DNA of 64,000 nt from Cololabis saira (GCF_033807715.1 NC_084599.1:25849125-25913124), one strand, 5' to 3'. Numbered from the stretch's first letter, positions 39,616-51,587 are shown. Program-made: numbers and translations. Notes: generated by a model from the sequence alone, not told the origin.

Positions 39616-40220
39616 GATCCAAGATGCAGCAGACAATAAAACACTCCACATGGATGCCTGCATTCTGATTTATTTTCTTTTTTAAGAAACAGATGCAATA
39701 TCATGAAAGTGGCTGTGAGCTACTCATGTCTTAGTGCCTGTTATTTGTTTGTCTGCCTGCCTAAGTTTCATGTAATTTGGTGTAAATATTGGAGCATTTA
39801 CAAAGAAGCCACTTGTATGTTTATACATATGTAAATCATTTTCTTTGAAACTTCAATGGTGTGGGAGTTTGCACACTAATGAAATGTGTTGCTGGACCAG
39901 ACTCTTAAAAAGAAAAACAATTATGACTCCATATATCGTTTCACTTCATACAGGTGTATTTCCTTTCTCACATAACTGTGAATGAAATAGTCATGGGAAA
40001 AAGTAAGTACAATGGGTGTCATGGAATATGATCCATGGTTGCCATCGGTGATTGCTGGGGGATATTTATATGCAGAGAACTGAAGGTAGTTGTGAACAGT
40101 GTTGTTTTTGCAACTGCCAAGCCCGACATGATTGATCAGTTATGAAAAGCCTGTAATGGTGCTGTATAGACAAGCCAAAGGCCATATAAACATGGACAGG
40201 GTTGATATATGGAGCCTGTG
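39616..40220 (-). mobile_element. LTR-like repeat flanking the BEL/Pao relic, gag side
   Basis: Partner of 35893-36657, in the same orientation and about 3.7 kb away, in the position expected for a 5' LTR on the minus strand. The similarity stops near 40220 (GGAGCCTG). A short continuation (CTACAAACGATTAATTTTGA) appears at about 40648, suggesting an insertion at 40221-40647. Confidence 0.55.
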
Positions 40221-40679
40221 TGGAGCCTCAGCTCTCGGGGTTGCCAGCAGCAAAACACTCTACTGAATGGTAATGAAAGGAGAACAGGAAACGGGTAGCT
40301 ATTGTCAGTCGCTCAAATGCAGATTTAATCAAATACCAATCATGAATAGATTCATTTTAACAAATGCCTTATGACATTTATACTATTACTTTCAGTTTAT
40401 TTGTATAACATTATACTCTTTTACAAAATACATTCACTCATTTTTAATAAACTTTTTTTTTCCAACAGAAAAATAAAACACAATTGTGCATTTGTGACTA
40501 AACATCACTACATATATTGTGTCAAATTAGCCCGGACCCCGAATCTGCACGACTCATTACTCCTGAGGCGGGAGTAACCGTACGGCCGCTACAATGTCGC
40601 TTGTACAAAACTGTAAATTGAGACGCCTTTTCCAACCCTCTACACCTACAAACGATTAATTTTGATTATTATTGTCCCT

Positions 40680-40985
40680 GATCGCTGGGGGACATTCATA
40701 TGTAGAGAACTGGAGCTGGGTGTCAACAGTGTCTGTTTTGCATCTGCCAAGGCAAACATGAGCTGCATAAGGCTTAACTGATCATGTCACAAGCAGGCAG
40801 CAGGATGTAATACTGCAGGATAGACAAGCCAAAGGTGACATGTACTGTATATATGGACAAGGTGGCACATGGAGTCTACAAATGCAGTGAATTTTACCAA
40901 TAATTTCCACTTTTTCCCCCGTTGTGTAAAAGGGAGGTCAATTACTGTAGCAGTTCACTTGGTTTTTCCTGTCTTCATATGTTTT
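40680..40985 (-). repeat. Third partial copy of the LTR-like repeat
   Basis: GATCGCTGGGGGACATTCAT, GATAGACAAGCCAAAGG, GGTCAATTACTGTAGCAGTT and CCTGTCTTCATATG align with the integrase-side repeat from about 36408 to 36690. It may be a nested or solo LTR of the same family. Confidence 0.6.
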
Positions 40986-42779
40986 AAAACTGCACGCTAG
41001 CAAAACCAAATTACCGATCACTTTTCTCATTCTTTTTTTTTTCTATGATCTTTCTAAGCAGTTAAATTCTCCTCTTGTTAAAGAACCACTTTATGCTTGA
41101 AGCTTTATTTTTTTAATATCTGTATGGTAAGATACTTTTTATTGAACATAAATTATATCTGAGTTAACAATCTATGCAAATTATTTTTTTTTATTTCTTA
41201 ATTCATATATATCTTTTGTTCTACAGTGTGTAACTTCTTCATTTTCTGGTGTTTTGCAGACAGCAGTTTTATACTGTTTACTTTTCACGTTCCCATTTAC
41301 ATTCAGTACAGTATACGTCTGAGCTGTCACTGTCAAATAGATTAGACAAGGTAGAATAATGTTTTTCAACACACATCATATGAATGATGTTTTATTTTTA
41401 AACCTGTAGCTTTTGAACTGTCAGAACGGTTTATGGTGGATTTGTGACTGAATAAAAATATAGTATTATACTGCCCCCATGTGGTCATCCTTATAACTAC
41501 TTCTTTTAACAACATTTTCCACAGAAGAGGCTACACTAGTGATGAACAGATGCTCACATAATGAAATTGATGTGATTAAATGAGAAGTATTTCATAAATC
41601 TGTAAAATATAAAAAAGAAATAATATTGTTCCTCTATGCATGCTTTCTTTTAATGTCTTGAGATAGGCCGAAAGCCCATCCAAAGCTCCCACAGTTGATT
41701 GTTGCTGAGGTGTGAGTGTGTGTGTGTGTGTGTGTGTGAGCGACTATTACACCCTGCTCACAAAGCAGTTTTTCATCAACACTTGACAGTGGTTTTTTTT
41801 TGTCATGCCAACAAACCCATCAAATTACACATCATGATATACAATATGGCAGAAAGGGCTGTAAGGCGTTAATATTATACTATTAATTTTTAAGACAAAG
41901 CATTTACAAAACAGGGACAGTTTGTTGAGTTGTCTGGAAGAGGTTGGTGTTTGTGCCGTTACTCACAGCTGAGCGGGAGAAATGTGTCACACAAACTACT
42001 CTCAACCAAAACATTTGTTCGCAGGAGGAATATCAAGATAGTGGGGGTAAGTGGGGTAGGCAGTAGCACTAGCAGGACCTGAAAGAAAAACTTGATTTTC
42101 ATCCAAATTTGTTATTTACAAATTAGAAACTAACTTCATCAATAACTAATTTACAGCCTATTAGAACTGGTAAAAGATGAAAATAACCCAAACTTGAGCA
42201 GACTTCATGACTAAAGAGACCACAACTATGAGTCCTCTGCTATCAGAGACACCCGTAACAAAGACACTATAGAGGTGATGGAGGCAACTGATACAGTTCT
42301 CCTAAAGAACACACTCCATACCAGCCCTGGCCCCAAAAGAGTCATGAAAAAAGAAATGACGTCAAGTTAGCAATGAGAACATTTTAGAAGCTATCCAAAA
42401 CGAAGGATTTGATGAGCAACATGAACATCTGGGAAGTTTTGAGTAACTGCAACCCAAATGTCCAAAATGAACAAAGAAGAAATTGGTAAAGTGCAAAAAC
42501 AATTTTGAAGAAGTGGTGAAAGACAATAGGGGTCCTCAAAGAAATGTTGAATCTTTAGCAAAAGATTATTTTATCATTAATGGAAGTCTGAAGTGGAATG
42601 AGTTTGTGGAAACCGAGACTTTTTATGTTGTAACCTTTTCAAAGTAGTGTTATTATACTGCATTTATACATGATTTTGATTGTACTTTATTTTTTAAATA
42701 CTACATCAGATTGGGCTGGAACATGGTTAGTGACATTCCTAGATGGGATACTATTGGTCTGAAGTGGAAAGAGTTTGTG
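40986..42779. other. Intergenic, no gene recognised
   Basis: AT-rich with a (TG)n tract at 41716-41738. No exon or element was recognised. Confidence 0.5.
41716..41738. repeat. (TG)n microsatellite
   Basis: Eleven to twelve TG dinucleotides. Confidence 0.95.
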
Positions 42780-43640
42780 GAAACCAGGTCTTTTTATTTT
42801 ACATTAAATACAGTAAATAACAAATACAATGAAATAAAATGATAAGAAAAGAGGTAAAATAATAATGTAAGGCAAGGCAAGTTTATTTATATAGCACAAT
42901 TCAACACAAGGTAATTCAAAGTGCTTTACAGGCCTGATTTAAAGGAGCTGACAGTTGGAGCAGACCTCAGGTCTACAGGAAGTTTGTTCCACCGGTGAGG
43001 AGCAGAATAACTGAACGCTGCCTCACCTTGCTTGGTTCTGGTTCTTGGAACCACAACAAACCAGATCAAGATGAACCTCAGGGGTGTGGGAGCTTCATAG
43101 GAACTAACAGATCAAGCATGTATTTTGGTCCAAGACCATTCAGTGCTTTGTAGACCAGCAGTAAGATTTTAAACTCTATCCTTTGACTCACTGGAAGCCA
43201 GTGTAGTGATTTCATGACCGGTGTAATATGGTCCAGTTTCCTGGTGTTTGTAAGGACTCTGGCGGCAGCGTTCTGGATCAGCTGCAGCTGCCTGATAGAT
43301 TTCTTGTTAAGGCCTGTAAAGATGCCATTGCAATAATCCAACCTACTGAAAATGAATGCATGAATACGTTTTTCCATGTCTTGTTTAGACACAATCCCCT
43401 TAATTCTAGCAATGTTTTTCAGGTGGTAGTAGGCAGATTTAGTGATAAACTTGGCTGTTGGCTGTTGAAGTTCAGGTCTGAGTCAATAATTACACCAAGA
43501 TTTCTGGCTTGATTTGTAGCTGTCAATGACACAGAGCCAAGGTGAGCGCTGATCTTTTCCCTTTCATTTTTAGGGCCACAAATGATCACCTTTGTCATCA
43601 CCTCTATGTATACCTGTATGTATACATACATTCAAGTAGT
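42780..43640 (-). mobile_element. 5'-truncated L2-like LINE, 3' end
   Basis: On the minus strand two open pieces, 43631-43419 and 43392-43078, encode the last part of a reverse-transcriptase protein. The first contains KNEREKISAHLGSVSL and ARNLGVIIDSDLNF. The second contains HAFIFSRLDYCNGIFTGLNK, LIQNAAARVLTNTRK and SLHWLPVSQRIEFKILLLVYKALN, the standard C-terminal wording of L2 elements in fish. A frameshift separates them near 43400. The 3' UTR ends in CTTGCCTTGCC and ATAAACTTG-type tail sequence around 42865-42885. The catalytic core lies upstream and is absent, so this is a dead copy. Confidence 0.88.
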
Positions 43641-44161
43641 ATCAAGTAGTCAAGTAATTTCTTGGCAAATCAAGTTCATCAATATTATTATAATGTCTCT
43701 TTTGTTCATTCACTTTCAAATAATAGCGCATAACCGCTCTTATTTTGAAAAACACTGTGGCATAGCGATTACCGTAAATTCAACCGCAAAGCGGCACAGA
43801 GATTAGTACTGGCGGTGATTTCTGCTGCGCTCGGTGGTGGTTTTACCAAGCTTTTGGTAGGTCTTCCTATAGCTCCATAGGCGTGATTTCCACTACACAC
43901 ACACAGAAACACTTTTCAAATTCCCGTTCGTGTTCTCCGCCACTCTTCAAGTCCATTCACACACGTGTTACCGCGAGTCCTAACTGTGGGCGAGCTGCAG
44001 GTCAGAGCCGGACACTGACCCATATAAACGGTACCGTGCTCTTTCTTGCAGGAGTTGTTCTGATTTATAGCTGGAAAATGTCTGAAGCTTCTCTCAGTCA
44101 TTGAACATTGCGGTGAAATTTGATTTATTGTGGATATTCGACAGACATTTACTTCTAAACC
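43641..44161. other. Intergenic upstream of hykk, no gene recognised
   Basis: Nothing supported apart from short frames. A hykk leader exon may lie between here and 45279, because the first coding exon is preceded by a splice acceptor. Confidence 0.4.
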
Positions 44162-44308
44162 CTGAATTGTGGTTCCGCGTTAAATCGACGCAGAGCCTAC
44201 GCCGTGGTGTACGGCGTAGGTACGCGGCGACGCGCATCGTACGGTGTGCGTCGCCGCGTAGGCTACGCCGTAGGCTCTGCGTTGGAGTAACGCGGAACCA
44301 TAAATCAG
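44162..44308. mobile_element. Palindromic CpG-rich MITE, copy B (complete)
   Basis: Ends CTGAATTGTGGTTCCGCGTT and AACGCGGAACCATAAATCAG are inverted repeats. The arms continue through ATCGACGCAGAGCCTACGCC and GGCTACGCCGTAGGCTCTGC to a centre of CGCGGCGACGCGCATCG. Almost the whole 147 bp can form one hairpin. It is rich in CpG, unlike its surroundings. Confidence 0.88.
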
Positions 44309-45279
44309 CCTGCTGCAGCTTTGCACTTTCTGTTTGAAATATCTCCATGCAACAAGAACCCTACTCTCCGTCTAGTGTCCTTCACGTTTTTCAAACCAAA
44401 GTTGCACCCACGATCCTCTCTCAGTATTATCTCTGTTATCGTCCGCCACCGTTGTTTTTACTTCACACAGATACTACATGGTTTATTTTTCTTTTTTTTT
44501 TCTGAGTGCAGATTGAATTAGACAGCTAACTTTGCTGAGGGGTCACGTGACTCTCCACAATAAATGTGTTGTGAATAACAAGTAAGCAAGTCCATGCTAG
44601 ATGTGGACAGCGATAATAATGCAAAATACTATCATATTAACCGTGGCCAAATCACAGGGCTAAAAATATGAATTTGAGTGTTATTTATTGCATGTACTAT
44701 TAGTCATTGCAAGAAAAATGATTACTGTTAACTGGATGAAACCTGACCCCCTACAATTGCTCAATGGCTGCAGAGGGTAAAATTTGTATAGCAGATGGAA
44801 TTTATGACTGCCCAGTTACAGCTTAAAGTACCTACTTTTATGAGAAGATGGGTCCCAGTTAGTGACTACCTACCCTAAGATCCTTAACGAGTTACTTTTC
44901 ATTTAACTAACCATTATTGTTATGTGAATTGCTTCTATCTGTATGCTGCTGTTTGAATACTGAACCAGCAATGTATAAGTGCATTGTATATATGCAAGAA
45001 CCATTTTTGCTTGACATGTATGACCCAATCTCAGGATGCGTTATTGTTTTTGTTTTTGTTTTTTGTTTTTCTGTGTCTCAATTGTCAATTGTCACCCATT
45101 ATGTGCATATAGACAATAAAGTTAAAAAAATATATATATTAATTTGAGCCCCTTGTACTCCAGCAGCATATGTTAATTATTGGATATACATAATGCATCG
45201 TAGGCTAGAATTATGGTATTGTTTTTTGTCTAAGAAGTCACATACAAAACTTATTCTCTGATGTGTTGTTTTTATTCAG
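44309..45279. other. Region upstream of the first hykk coding exon
   Basis: AT-rich; no exon recognised. A CAATAAAGTTAAAAAAATAT run near 45113-45130 resembles a retroelement or transcript 3' end. The acceptor TTTTTATTCAG ends at 45279. Confidence 0.4.
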
Positions 45280-45283
45280 CAAA

Positions 45284-48200
45284 ATGTCAATGGAGCACGC
45301 CAAACCAAAGTTCAGCCAGTCTCAGGTGTCTGAGATGGTGAAGACGCTCTACAGGATGACGGCTGCAGAAATCAAGCCCTTACCCAGCTACGATGACCAG
45401 AACTTCTACGTGGCCACCAGTGAGGGTGGCGAGTACGTCCTCAAGATCATGAACTCAGAAGACAGCAAGAATCCCGCCATTACCGAGGTGCAGACATGTG
45501 CCATGTCCTTCCTCCACCAGAATGGACTTCCTGCTCAAACGGTTGTGCCCACCACCTCAGGACAGCTGATCAGTCTGCAAGAAATGGGTATGAGACACGA
45601 ACAATCGTGTTGTAATACAGCTGTGTTCCAAAACGAGTGAGAAGCGTCATCATATTTCAGACTAATCATATTTATGTCTCAGATCAGGGTTTTCCACTCT
45701 AGACACTGTACACTCACCACTGTTAGGTATCTTCTAATCCCAGAAGATTAATACTGCATTAAAATTCAGTTAATTCATTTTAATTATGAAATGTTTCATT
45801 AAATAATACCTTTAACTTAAAACAATGCCTAAAGCTATATAATTTTGTTGTGTTGACAGACACGCCTTGATCCTAGACTTTTTCCTCTTCACGTGCACCA
45901 GCACTATTAAACAGAGGTTTGATGAAAAGCTTCAATTTACAACATGTATGTTTTTTCACATGTGAAGCAGTTTGTATGATGGATCAATATGTGCCGTACA
46001 GCGTGCATGTGCTGTGAGCATGCCACGTTGTTGGTAGTGACCTTTGACCAGTTGTTTCTTAGAGCTCATGTAACAATTAATAGCTCACCTAACCAGCGGA
46101 GGAGGTGGATTGGTGTTTTCAATATCAAGGGAAAAGTTTGTAGTTTCAGTCTTTTGCAAAATAACATGGCAAATACACATCTACAGAAATATTTACTGTT
46201 TCATCAAACATGATCATGACTCATGAGGCTTTAAAGGGATTGTGACATGAAAAACACATTTTTCTTGATTTTTTGTGTTTTATTGGGTGTCTTGACATCA
46301 ATTACACCCAAAAAACAACAAACTTTTAACATTCAGTGTATTGTGTGCTTTCTGGGATTTTCCGCATAACTGTGCAAAAACGGCGCATGTGGTTTGGTGG
46401 CGGATCGTTACGTAACGGCCCGCTAAATCACCGCCCCCTCCACCCAGCTCCCTGCCTCCTCTCCTCTCCAGCGCACCATAAAGGCTGACTTATGGTTCCG
46501 CGTTACACCGACGCAGAACCTACGGCATAGGGTTACGCGGCGACGCGCACCGTACACTGAACCCTACGGCGTAGGGTCTGCGTCGATTTAACGCGGAACC
46601 ATAAATCAGGCTTAACACGAAGCTGTTTAGAGCCTCTTTTGTTCTAATCACCGGAGGAAAACTGCTAAAAAGACCCGCGGCCACTGACTGGACTTAAGAT
46701 AAGGGGACCCTGCTGCTTGCATGCCTTTATTTTTATGATTGTTTGCGGTGGACTGCTTTTCTGTGCGCGCGTGTGTGTGGAGACCCGTTATATAATACAT
46801 CCATGGTGGAGACGCTGGCAGAAGTGTGTAGCAGTTGGTTGGAGGAGGAGGTTTTGGAGGAGGAGCGGGGCAATGATTGACAGGAAAAGGGGAAAAGGAC
46901 GCATTTTTCACGGCGCAAAAAAACACCGTCATAAAAAGCCAGAAATGGAGTACTAGAGTGAAGTTTTTCTTGTTAAAACCTTTTAGACACATTTGAGGGA
47001 TGTTGGCCAAGACTTTTAATAGTGTTAAAAGCATTTTAAAAATGATGTCACAATACCTTTAAAACCATTTCTGGAACTAAAACAACCCTGGTAAAGAGTA
47101 TAAACTTTGATTAGGGACCAAAATGTAGTAGCAGCAGGAGAGTTAATGGTCTCTGCTTCCACAGAACTGAACAATTACTGGCAAGTTTTAAAAGCAGAAG
47201 CCATGAACTCTCCTCCTTTTGTGTCTATTGGCAACAGTTTGCGTGTCATCAGTAGTTGACTTTTATGACAGCATGGCAGTGAGCGTACAGATTCCTGTGT
47301 AAACTTTTATTATACACTGTACGTATACAAAGTTAAAATAACCTTGGCTTGTCTGAAGGGACAAAAGTACAATTCATGTTAATGTTACTCCGTTGCCCCT
47401 CGTGCTCACGGCAGTTACGTTTTTGCTGCAAACACATTCTGTTATACAGTCACTGAAGTGGAAAACTTTTTGCACACCAGATTTGCAGAAAGGCGCGTCG
47501 GAGGAGGAAAGCTGCAGCCAAATTTAACAAAACAACTCCCGCACACCTTCTTCTCACCGTACACTGGTTTATTAGGCCAACGTTTTGATCATAGACCTTT
47601 TTCAAGGCATCACTTTTGATGCCTTGAAAAAGGTCTATGACCGAAACGTTGGCCTACGTGTACGGTGAGAAGAAGGTGTGCAGGAGTTTCTTTGTTAAAT
47701 TTGGTTATACAGTAACTAAAAACTGCTCTGATTCTTGTTTCTTCAGCCCCTAATAAGAGTGCACACTCCGTTAACATCTAATAATAGACAAATGTTTGGT
47801 TTATCTCCAGAATTTTGCTTTAAGATTGAGGTACATGACTAAAACTAATTCAGTCTTTATTTTTGGCAGATTGTGGTTACGGCTGTCAGAAGTACCTGGT
47901 GCGGCTGCTGACCTATTTACCTGGCATCACTATTTCTAAAGTTCCTTTAACACCGAAGTTATTGTATGAAACTGGCAAGATGGCAGCCAGAATGGACGTT
48001 ATCCTTAAAAAGGTATGATAGTAACACTCCATTACAATATCTGTTAACACACATTGTTTATTACCTACATTTTATTGAATGATGGGAATAGTTATTGTGA
48101 AAGGTTTATCCATACCGGTACTGGAAGCAATGCTTTTACAGATCCTTATCAGTATTGTACACTAATATTTAAGGCAAAGCTTACAGACATGTAGAGTCCA

Positions 48201-51200
48201 GACCCATACTGATAAGCTAATGTGATTGGCATGTTATTTGAAGTGAAAGACAGCTGGTAAATCCCTTCTGACTAATTGTCAGCTGATTGTGTTGAGTTGA
48301 CATACTACCTGTAGTGTGAACAAAAAGCGTGATTTAAAATTTAAGCAAAGAGAAAGAAAGAACAAAGAAGAATGAATAAAATCAGTATTTAAAATATCAT
48401 AAAGTTTTGAAACTCAAGCTTAAAAGTAACTACAGATTTTTAACTTGATTCAATTGCAGCTGAGATCAGGTGTTTTGGCTGATCTGAGCCTTTCTGGGAG
48501 TTTGTTCCAGACATGTGGAGCATAGAAGCTGAATGCAACATCTCCATGTCATGAGGGGTCTGGAAGGTTCATCCTGGGTCAGGAGGTCACTGATGTATTT
48601 TGGTCCTAAATCTTCAGAGCTTTAAGACCAGCATCAGAACTTTAAAGTCCAGTGTAAAGATCTCAGAGCTGGTCCACTTTTTTTGGTCTTAGTGAGGACT
48701 CGAGCAGCAGAGTTCTGAATGAGCTGCAGCTGTCTTTATTTTTTTATCCCAGATTTTGTACCCATTTCATCACCCAGTGCTCCTACCTAAGTGACAGTCC
48801 TGGGCATTGCCATCCTCTACCAGCCCCGGGAGGGCCCTGCACTGAGCTCAGGTCTCCTCCTTAACCTGAGGAGTGAGCAGGCCGCTTCTTTTCACCAGCA
48901 GGGTGGGGCTTCTCTGGCCGGACGTAGCGCGAGGAAGGATCACGTTATTCCGGCCGGATTCCCCCCACCCCATCTGGCGCCCCGGTTGGCCAGAGGGGGC
49001 ATGTGTAGCCCAGGTCTTTGTGCATGTTTTTGTGAGGGTAGCTCACATTAGCTACCCAGGGAACACGGGGAGAACATGCAAACTCCACACAGAAAGGCCC
49101 TTTCACCAACCCCACCCAGGGTGTGGGTGCCGAAGTCATGGGGGAACTAACACGCACTTCAGCGCCCACACTGGTCTAGATGACTTCTTAGTTAGACCTT
49201 TAAAGATGTTACAATAATCACGCCTAGTAAAGATGAATGCATGGACTAGTTTTTCCAGATCCTGTTGAGACATCAGATCTTTTAACCTTGATATATTCTT
49301 AAGGTGATAGTAGCCTGACTTTGTTATTGCCTTCAAGTGTTTAATAATCTAGTTAAGTCATGTTTCAGAACCTCAGATTGTTGCTTGGACACATCATTTG
49401 ATCCTGTATGTAGAAGTCATGTAGTATGTAGTTTGTCACAGTTTGATATTTAGCTGCAATTTTAACAATTCTCTCCTTCAGTTCCCTGACCATATCGCTA
49501 GGAAAGCAGGGGGACTTGGGTGGTCTTACCGCACATCCTTGGTACATTATTTATGGCAGAGTCACCCGAGATCAGAGTTTCAGGCCCAGCCTTTAGCTTT
49601 CCCTGTGGCCTTTGACTTTTCAACAGGTTTTCTTGCCTTGCTGCCTTGGGAAAAATAGTCGTCCAATAGAGATCCAGAGTCCTTCGATAGTGGAGCAAAT
49701 CTGTTCTGCAGTTTCACACTGAGTTGTTTTTGAGGTTTGTCCTCCCATTCACGGTGGTCCAGTCCTGTTTCTTCCCATGTACAATGGTAGAAGAGCTCCT
49801 CTGTCTCGTAGGAAGTGAAGGCCAGTCGATTTCACAGATTTCAGCTCACTGTAGTGTGCCCTGCCTGTGATACGTCCTCCCACTTCAGGAGACAGGATTT
49901 ACTTTTAGGCTTTGCACCAAGACAGTTCCAGGGAGGATAATCATCGATGATTGTAATGCACAGAGTCTGCTTTCTTGGGCATGTTATTTGTGCTCATCTC
50001 CACTGTTTTCAGATTCAGATTCAGACGACTTTATTGATCCCTTTGGGAAGTTCCCTCGGGGAAATTGACATCTCCATCTCACACAACACTGTCATTTACA
50101 AATCAAACACCCATATAAAGATAAAAAGATGAGAAAATAAAAAAATAAAGATAAAAATAAAAGTAAAAGGTACAAACAAAAATAGAAAATAGAGAAAATA
50201 AAAAGAATTATAAGGATAGAAAAAGTTTTGTGTAATATTGCACAATTTTTAATCAATGTTTCATTTCCACACCCTCCATTTACCCCCACATTCACTTCTA
50301 ATCGATGACTTTTTGTCTCCAGTACTGCAACCTTCTGCTGTTGTAATCATTTTCGACCAGGAGAGGCATCTTGCTGTTAGTTAACCTAGAGGTCAGCACC
50401 TTTCCAGGGTATTTAGCTTTAGCTGAATGTTAAGTGCTCAGACACTGTAAATCATGCTTCAGCTGTGTGTAGGCCACACACATGGAGTGCTTAAGATGAA
50501 ATAACTATAAATAATGTTGCTGTTGCTGTTAAAAACACTTTAGTCCCAATGATTTATACGTGTCCAGAAGCTATCACAGGTAGGCTCACATGGAAAAAAG
50601 GATAAAGAGGTAGCGTCTGCACTCTGCACTCTAAGGAAACGGGAGGAAACAAAAGCTCAAAGTAATATATGAAAAGTATCATAACCAGGTTGATGTTTGT
50701 GACTTTTCTGTCATTGGCTATGTTCAGTAGCACAAAAACAGCAGTGCTGATGCATATTGGGTAGACCATAATTGCATCATTGTAAGTTATTGGTTAAGTG
50801 ATCTTTGCTTTTCTCAGCTTAGCAAACTTAGCGGACCATTTTCATGTTTATAATCCTTTTACTTTACCTTCTTCTCAGATGGAACATCCTCATTTAAGAA
50901 CTCTACAGAGGGAAAGTTTTATATGGAGTCTGTCCAACATCCCCCTCCTGGAAGAATATCTCAGAGTGTTAGATGGAGATCCTCTGCAGGAGGTTGTGAA
51001 GTCTGTCATTGACCAGTACAAGACCTCTGTGCTCCCCAAGCGCTCCAACTTCCACAAATGTGAGATATTTGCTCATCAGATTCTCCGCTTTGTACTTTAC
51101 ACTTTCATTTAAGATGTGCTGATTTAATTTTCTTCTTCTGTTTTAAGGCATTAATCATGGTGATTTCAATGACCTCAATGTGCTTGTTCAACCTGATGAG

Positions 51201-51587
51201 AATGACGGCTACAAGATTTCTGGCATCCTTGACTTTGGGGACATGAACGATGGCTACTACATCCACGAGCTGGCCATCACCTTAATGTACATGATGACAG
51301 TGCACCCTGAACCCGTCGAGGTGGGTGGACCTGTCCTCGCTGGCTGGGAAAGTGTCCTCCCCCTCAATGACGCAGAGAAAGATTGCCTGTATTTGCTGGT
51401 TCTGTGCCGCTTCTGCCAGTCCTTGGTTATGGCTCGTTATTCTGTGACTCTGCAACCAGAAAATGCAGAGTACCTGATGATTACATCCAAGAGGGGCGTC
51501 CACATTCTACAGCAGCTCTGGACGCTTGGAAAGGAGCAGGTGGAGAAGAGGTGGTTTGAGAGCGCTGCTAAGTTCGGTGAAAAATAG
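45284..51587 (+). CDS. hykk: Hydroxylysine kinase (APH/aminoglycoside phosphotransferase-like family)
   Basis: Four coding exons: 45284-45587, 47870-48012, 50879-51059, 51148-51587, with GT/AG junctions and phases 1, 0, 1 that fit exactly. The product is 355 aa, against about 373 in human. Family features are Lys54 in YVLKIMN (ATP-binding strand), the catalytic loop HGDFNDLN at 213-220 with the aspartate and downstream asparagine, and the metal-binding DFGD at 238-241. All are intact. HYKK phosphorylates 5-hydroxy-L-lysine using GTP in the breakdown of collagen-derived hydroxylysine. The enzyme is thought to act in the mitochondrial matrix or cytosol; no obvious targeting peptide is seen here. 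The start MSMEHAKPKF was chosen as the first ATG after the acceptor at 45279, so a non-coding leader exon probably exists upstream. The introns are loaded with repeats, but none touches an exon. Teleosts often have several hykk copies, and which paralogue this is cannot be told. Confidence 0.93.
46229..47065. mobile_element. TTAA-flanked inverted-repeat element in hykk intron 1
   Basis: The left end TTTAAAGGGATTGTGACATG (46229) is matched in inverse by ATGTCACAATACCTTTAAA ending at about 47062. If the target is TTAA, the element begins AGG(G)ATTGTGACAT at both ends. It has a GC-rich interior and no transposase frame. The frames at 46648-47034 and 46717-46956 lie inside it and carry no domain. 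It has been split by the palindromic MITE at 46485-46609. Confidence 0.75.
46485..46609. mobile_element. Palindromic CpG-rich MITE, copy C (complete, nested)
   Basis: Ends CTGACTTATGGTTCCGCGTT and AACGCGGAACCATAAATCAG. Inner arms CGACGCAGAACCTACGGCAT and ACGGCGTAGGGTCTGCGTCG. Same family as 44162-44308 and 9799-9901. It lies inside the TTAA element of hykk intron 1. Confidence 0.88.
47518..47704. mobile_element. Foldback element (hairpin of ~187 bp) in hykk intron 1
   Basis: The left arm CCAAATTTAACAAAACAACT at 47518 and the right arm TTTCTTTGTTAAATTTGG at 47704 are inverted. Pairing continues through CACCTTCTTCTCACCGTACA / TGTACGGTGAGAAGAAGGTG. It reaches a tight loop of about four bases at TGATGCCTTGAAAAAGGTCT (47618). 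The left arm has a few unpaired bases near 47565. No coding sequence. Confidence 0.88.
48427..49345 (-). mobile_element. Second L2-like LINE fragment in hykk intron 2, split by an insertion
   Basis: Minus-strand wording matches L2 reverse-transcriptase C-terminus: 49336 to about 49180 encodes LKNISRLKDLMSQQDLEKLV and HAFIFTRRDYCN. About 48735-48427 continues with the corresponding 3' part (CTCGAGCAGCAGAGTTCTGA is the plus-strand equivalent of the AARVL segment). Between them, about 48737-49178 is unrelated GC-rich sequence, so the LINE was interrupted after insertion. Confidence 0.75.
48737..49178. mobile_element. GC-rich insertion inside the L2 fragment
   Basis: It starts near TTTATTTTTTTATCCCAG and ends near GCGCCCACACTGGTCTAG. 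It contains GGGAGAACATGCAAACTCCA followed by CACAGAAAGGCCC, a phrase found in dispersed vertebrate repeats. The frames it encodes have no domain. The exact borders and target duplication are not clear. Confidence 0.55.
50008..50230. repeat. Dispersed repeat tail with A-rich tract
   Basis: TCAGATTCAGATTCAGACGA, CTTTATTGATCCCTTTGGGA and AGTTCCCTCGGGGAAATTGA are a familiar fish LINE tail. An A-rich simple tract (AAAATAAAAAAATAAAGATA-like) follows to about 50220. Confidence 0.65.

Noticed and set aside
46648..47034. 128-residue minus-strand frame with proline run
   Set aside because: Lies inside the TTAA-type element of hykk intron 1; no domain.
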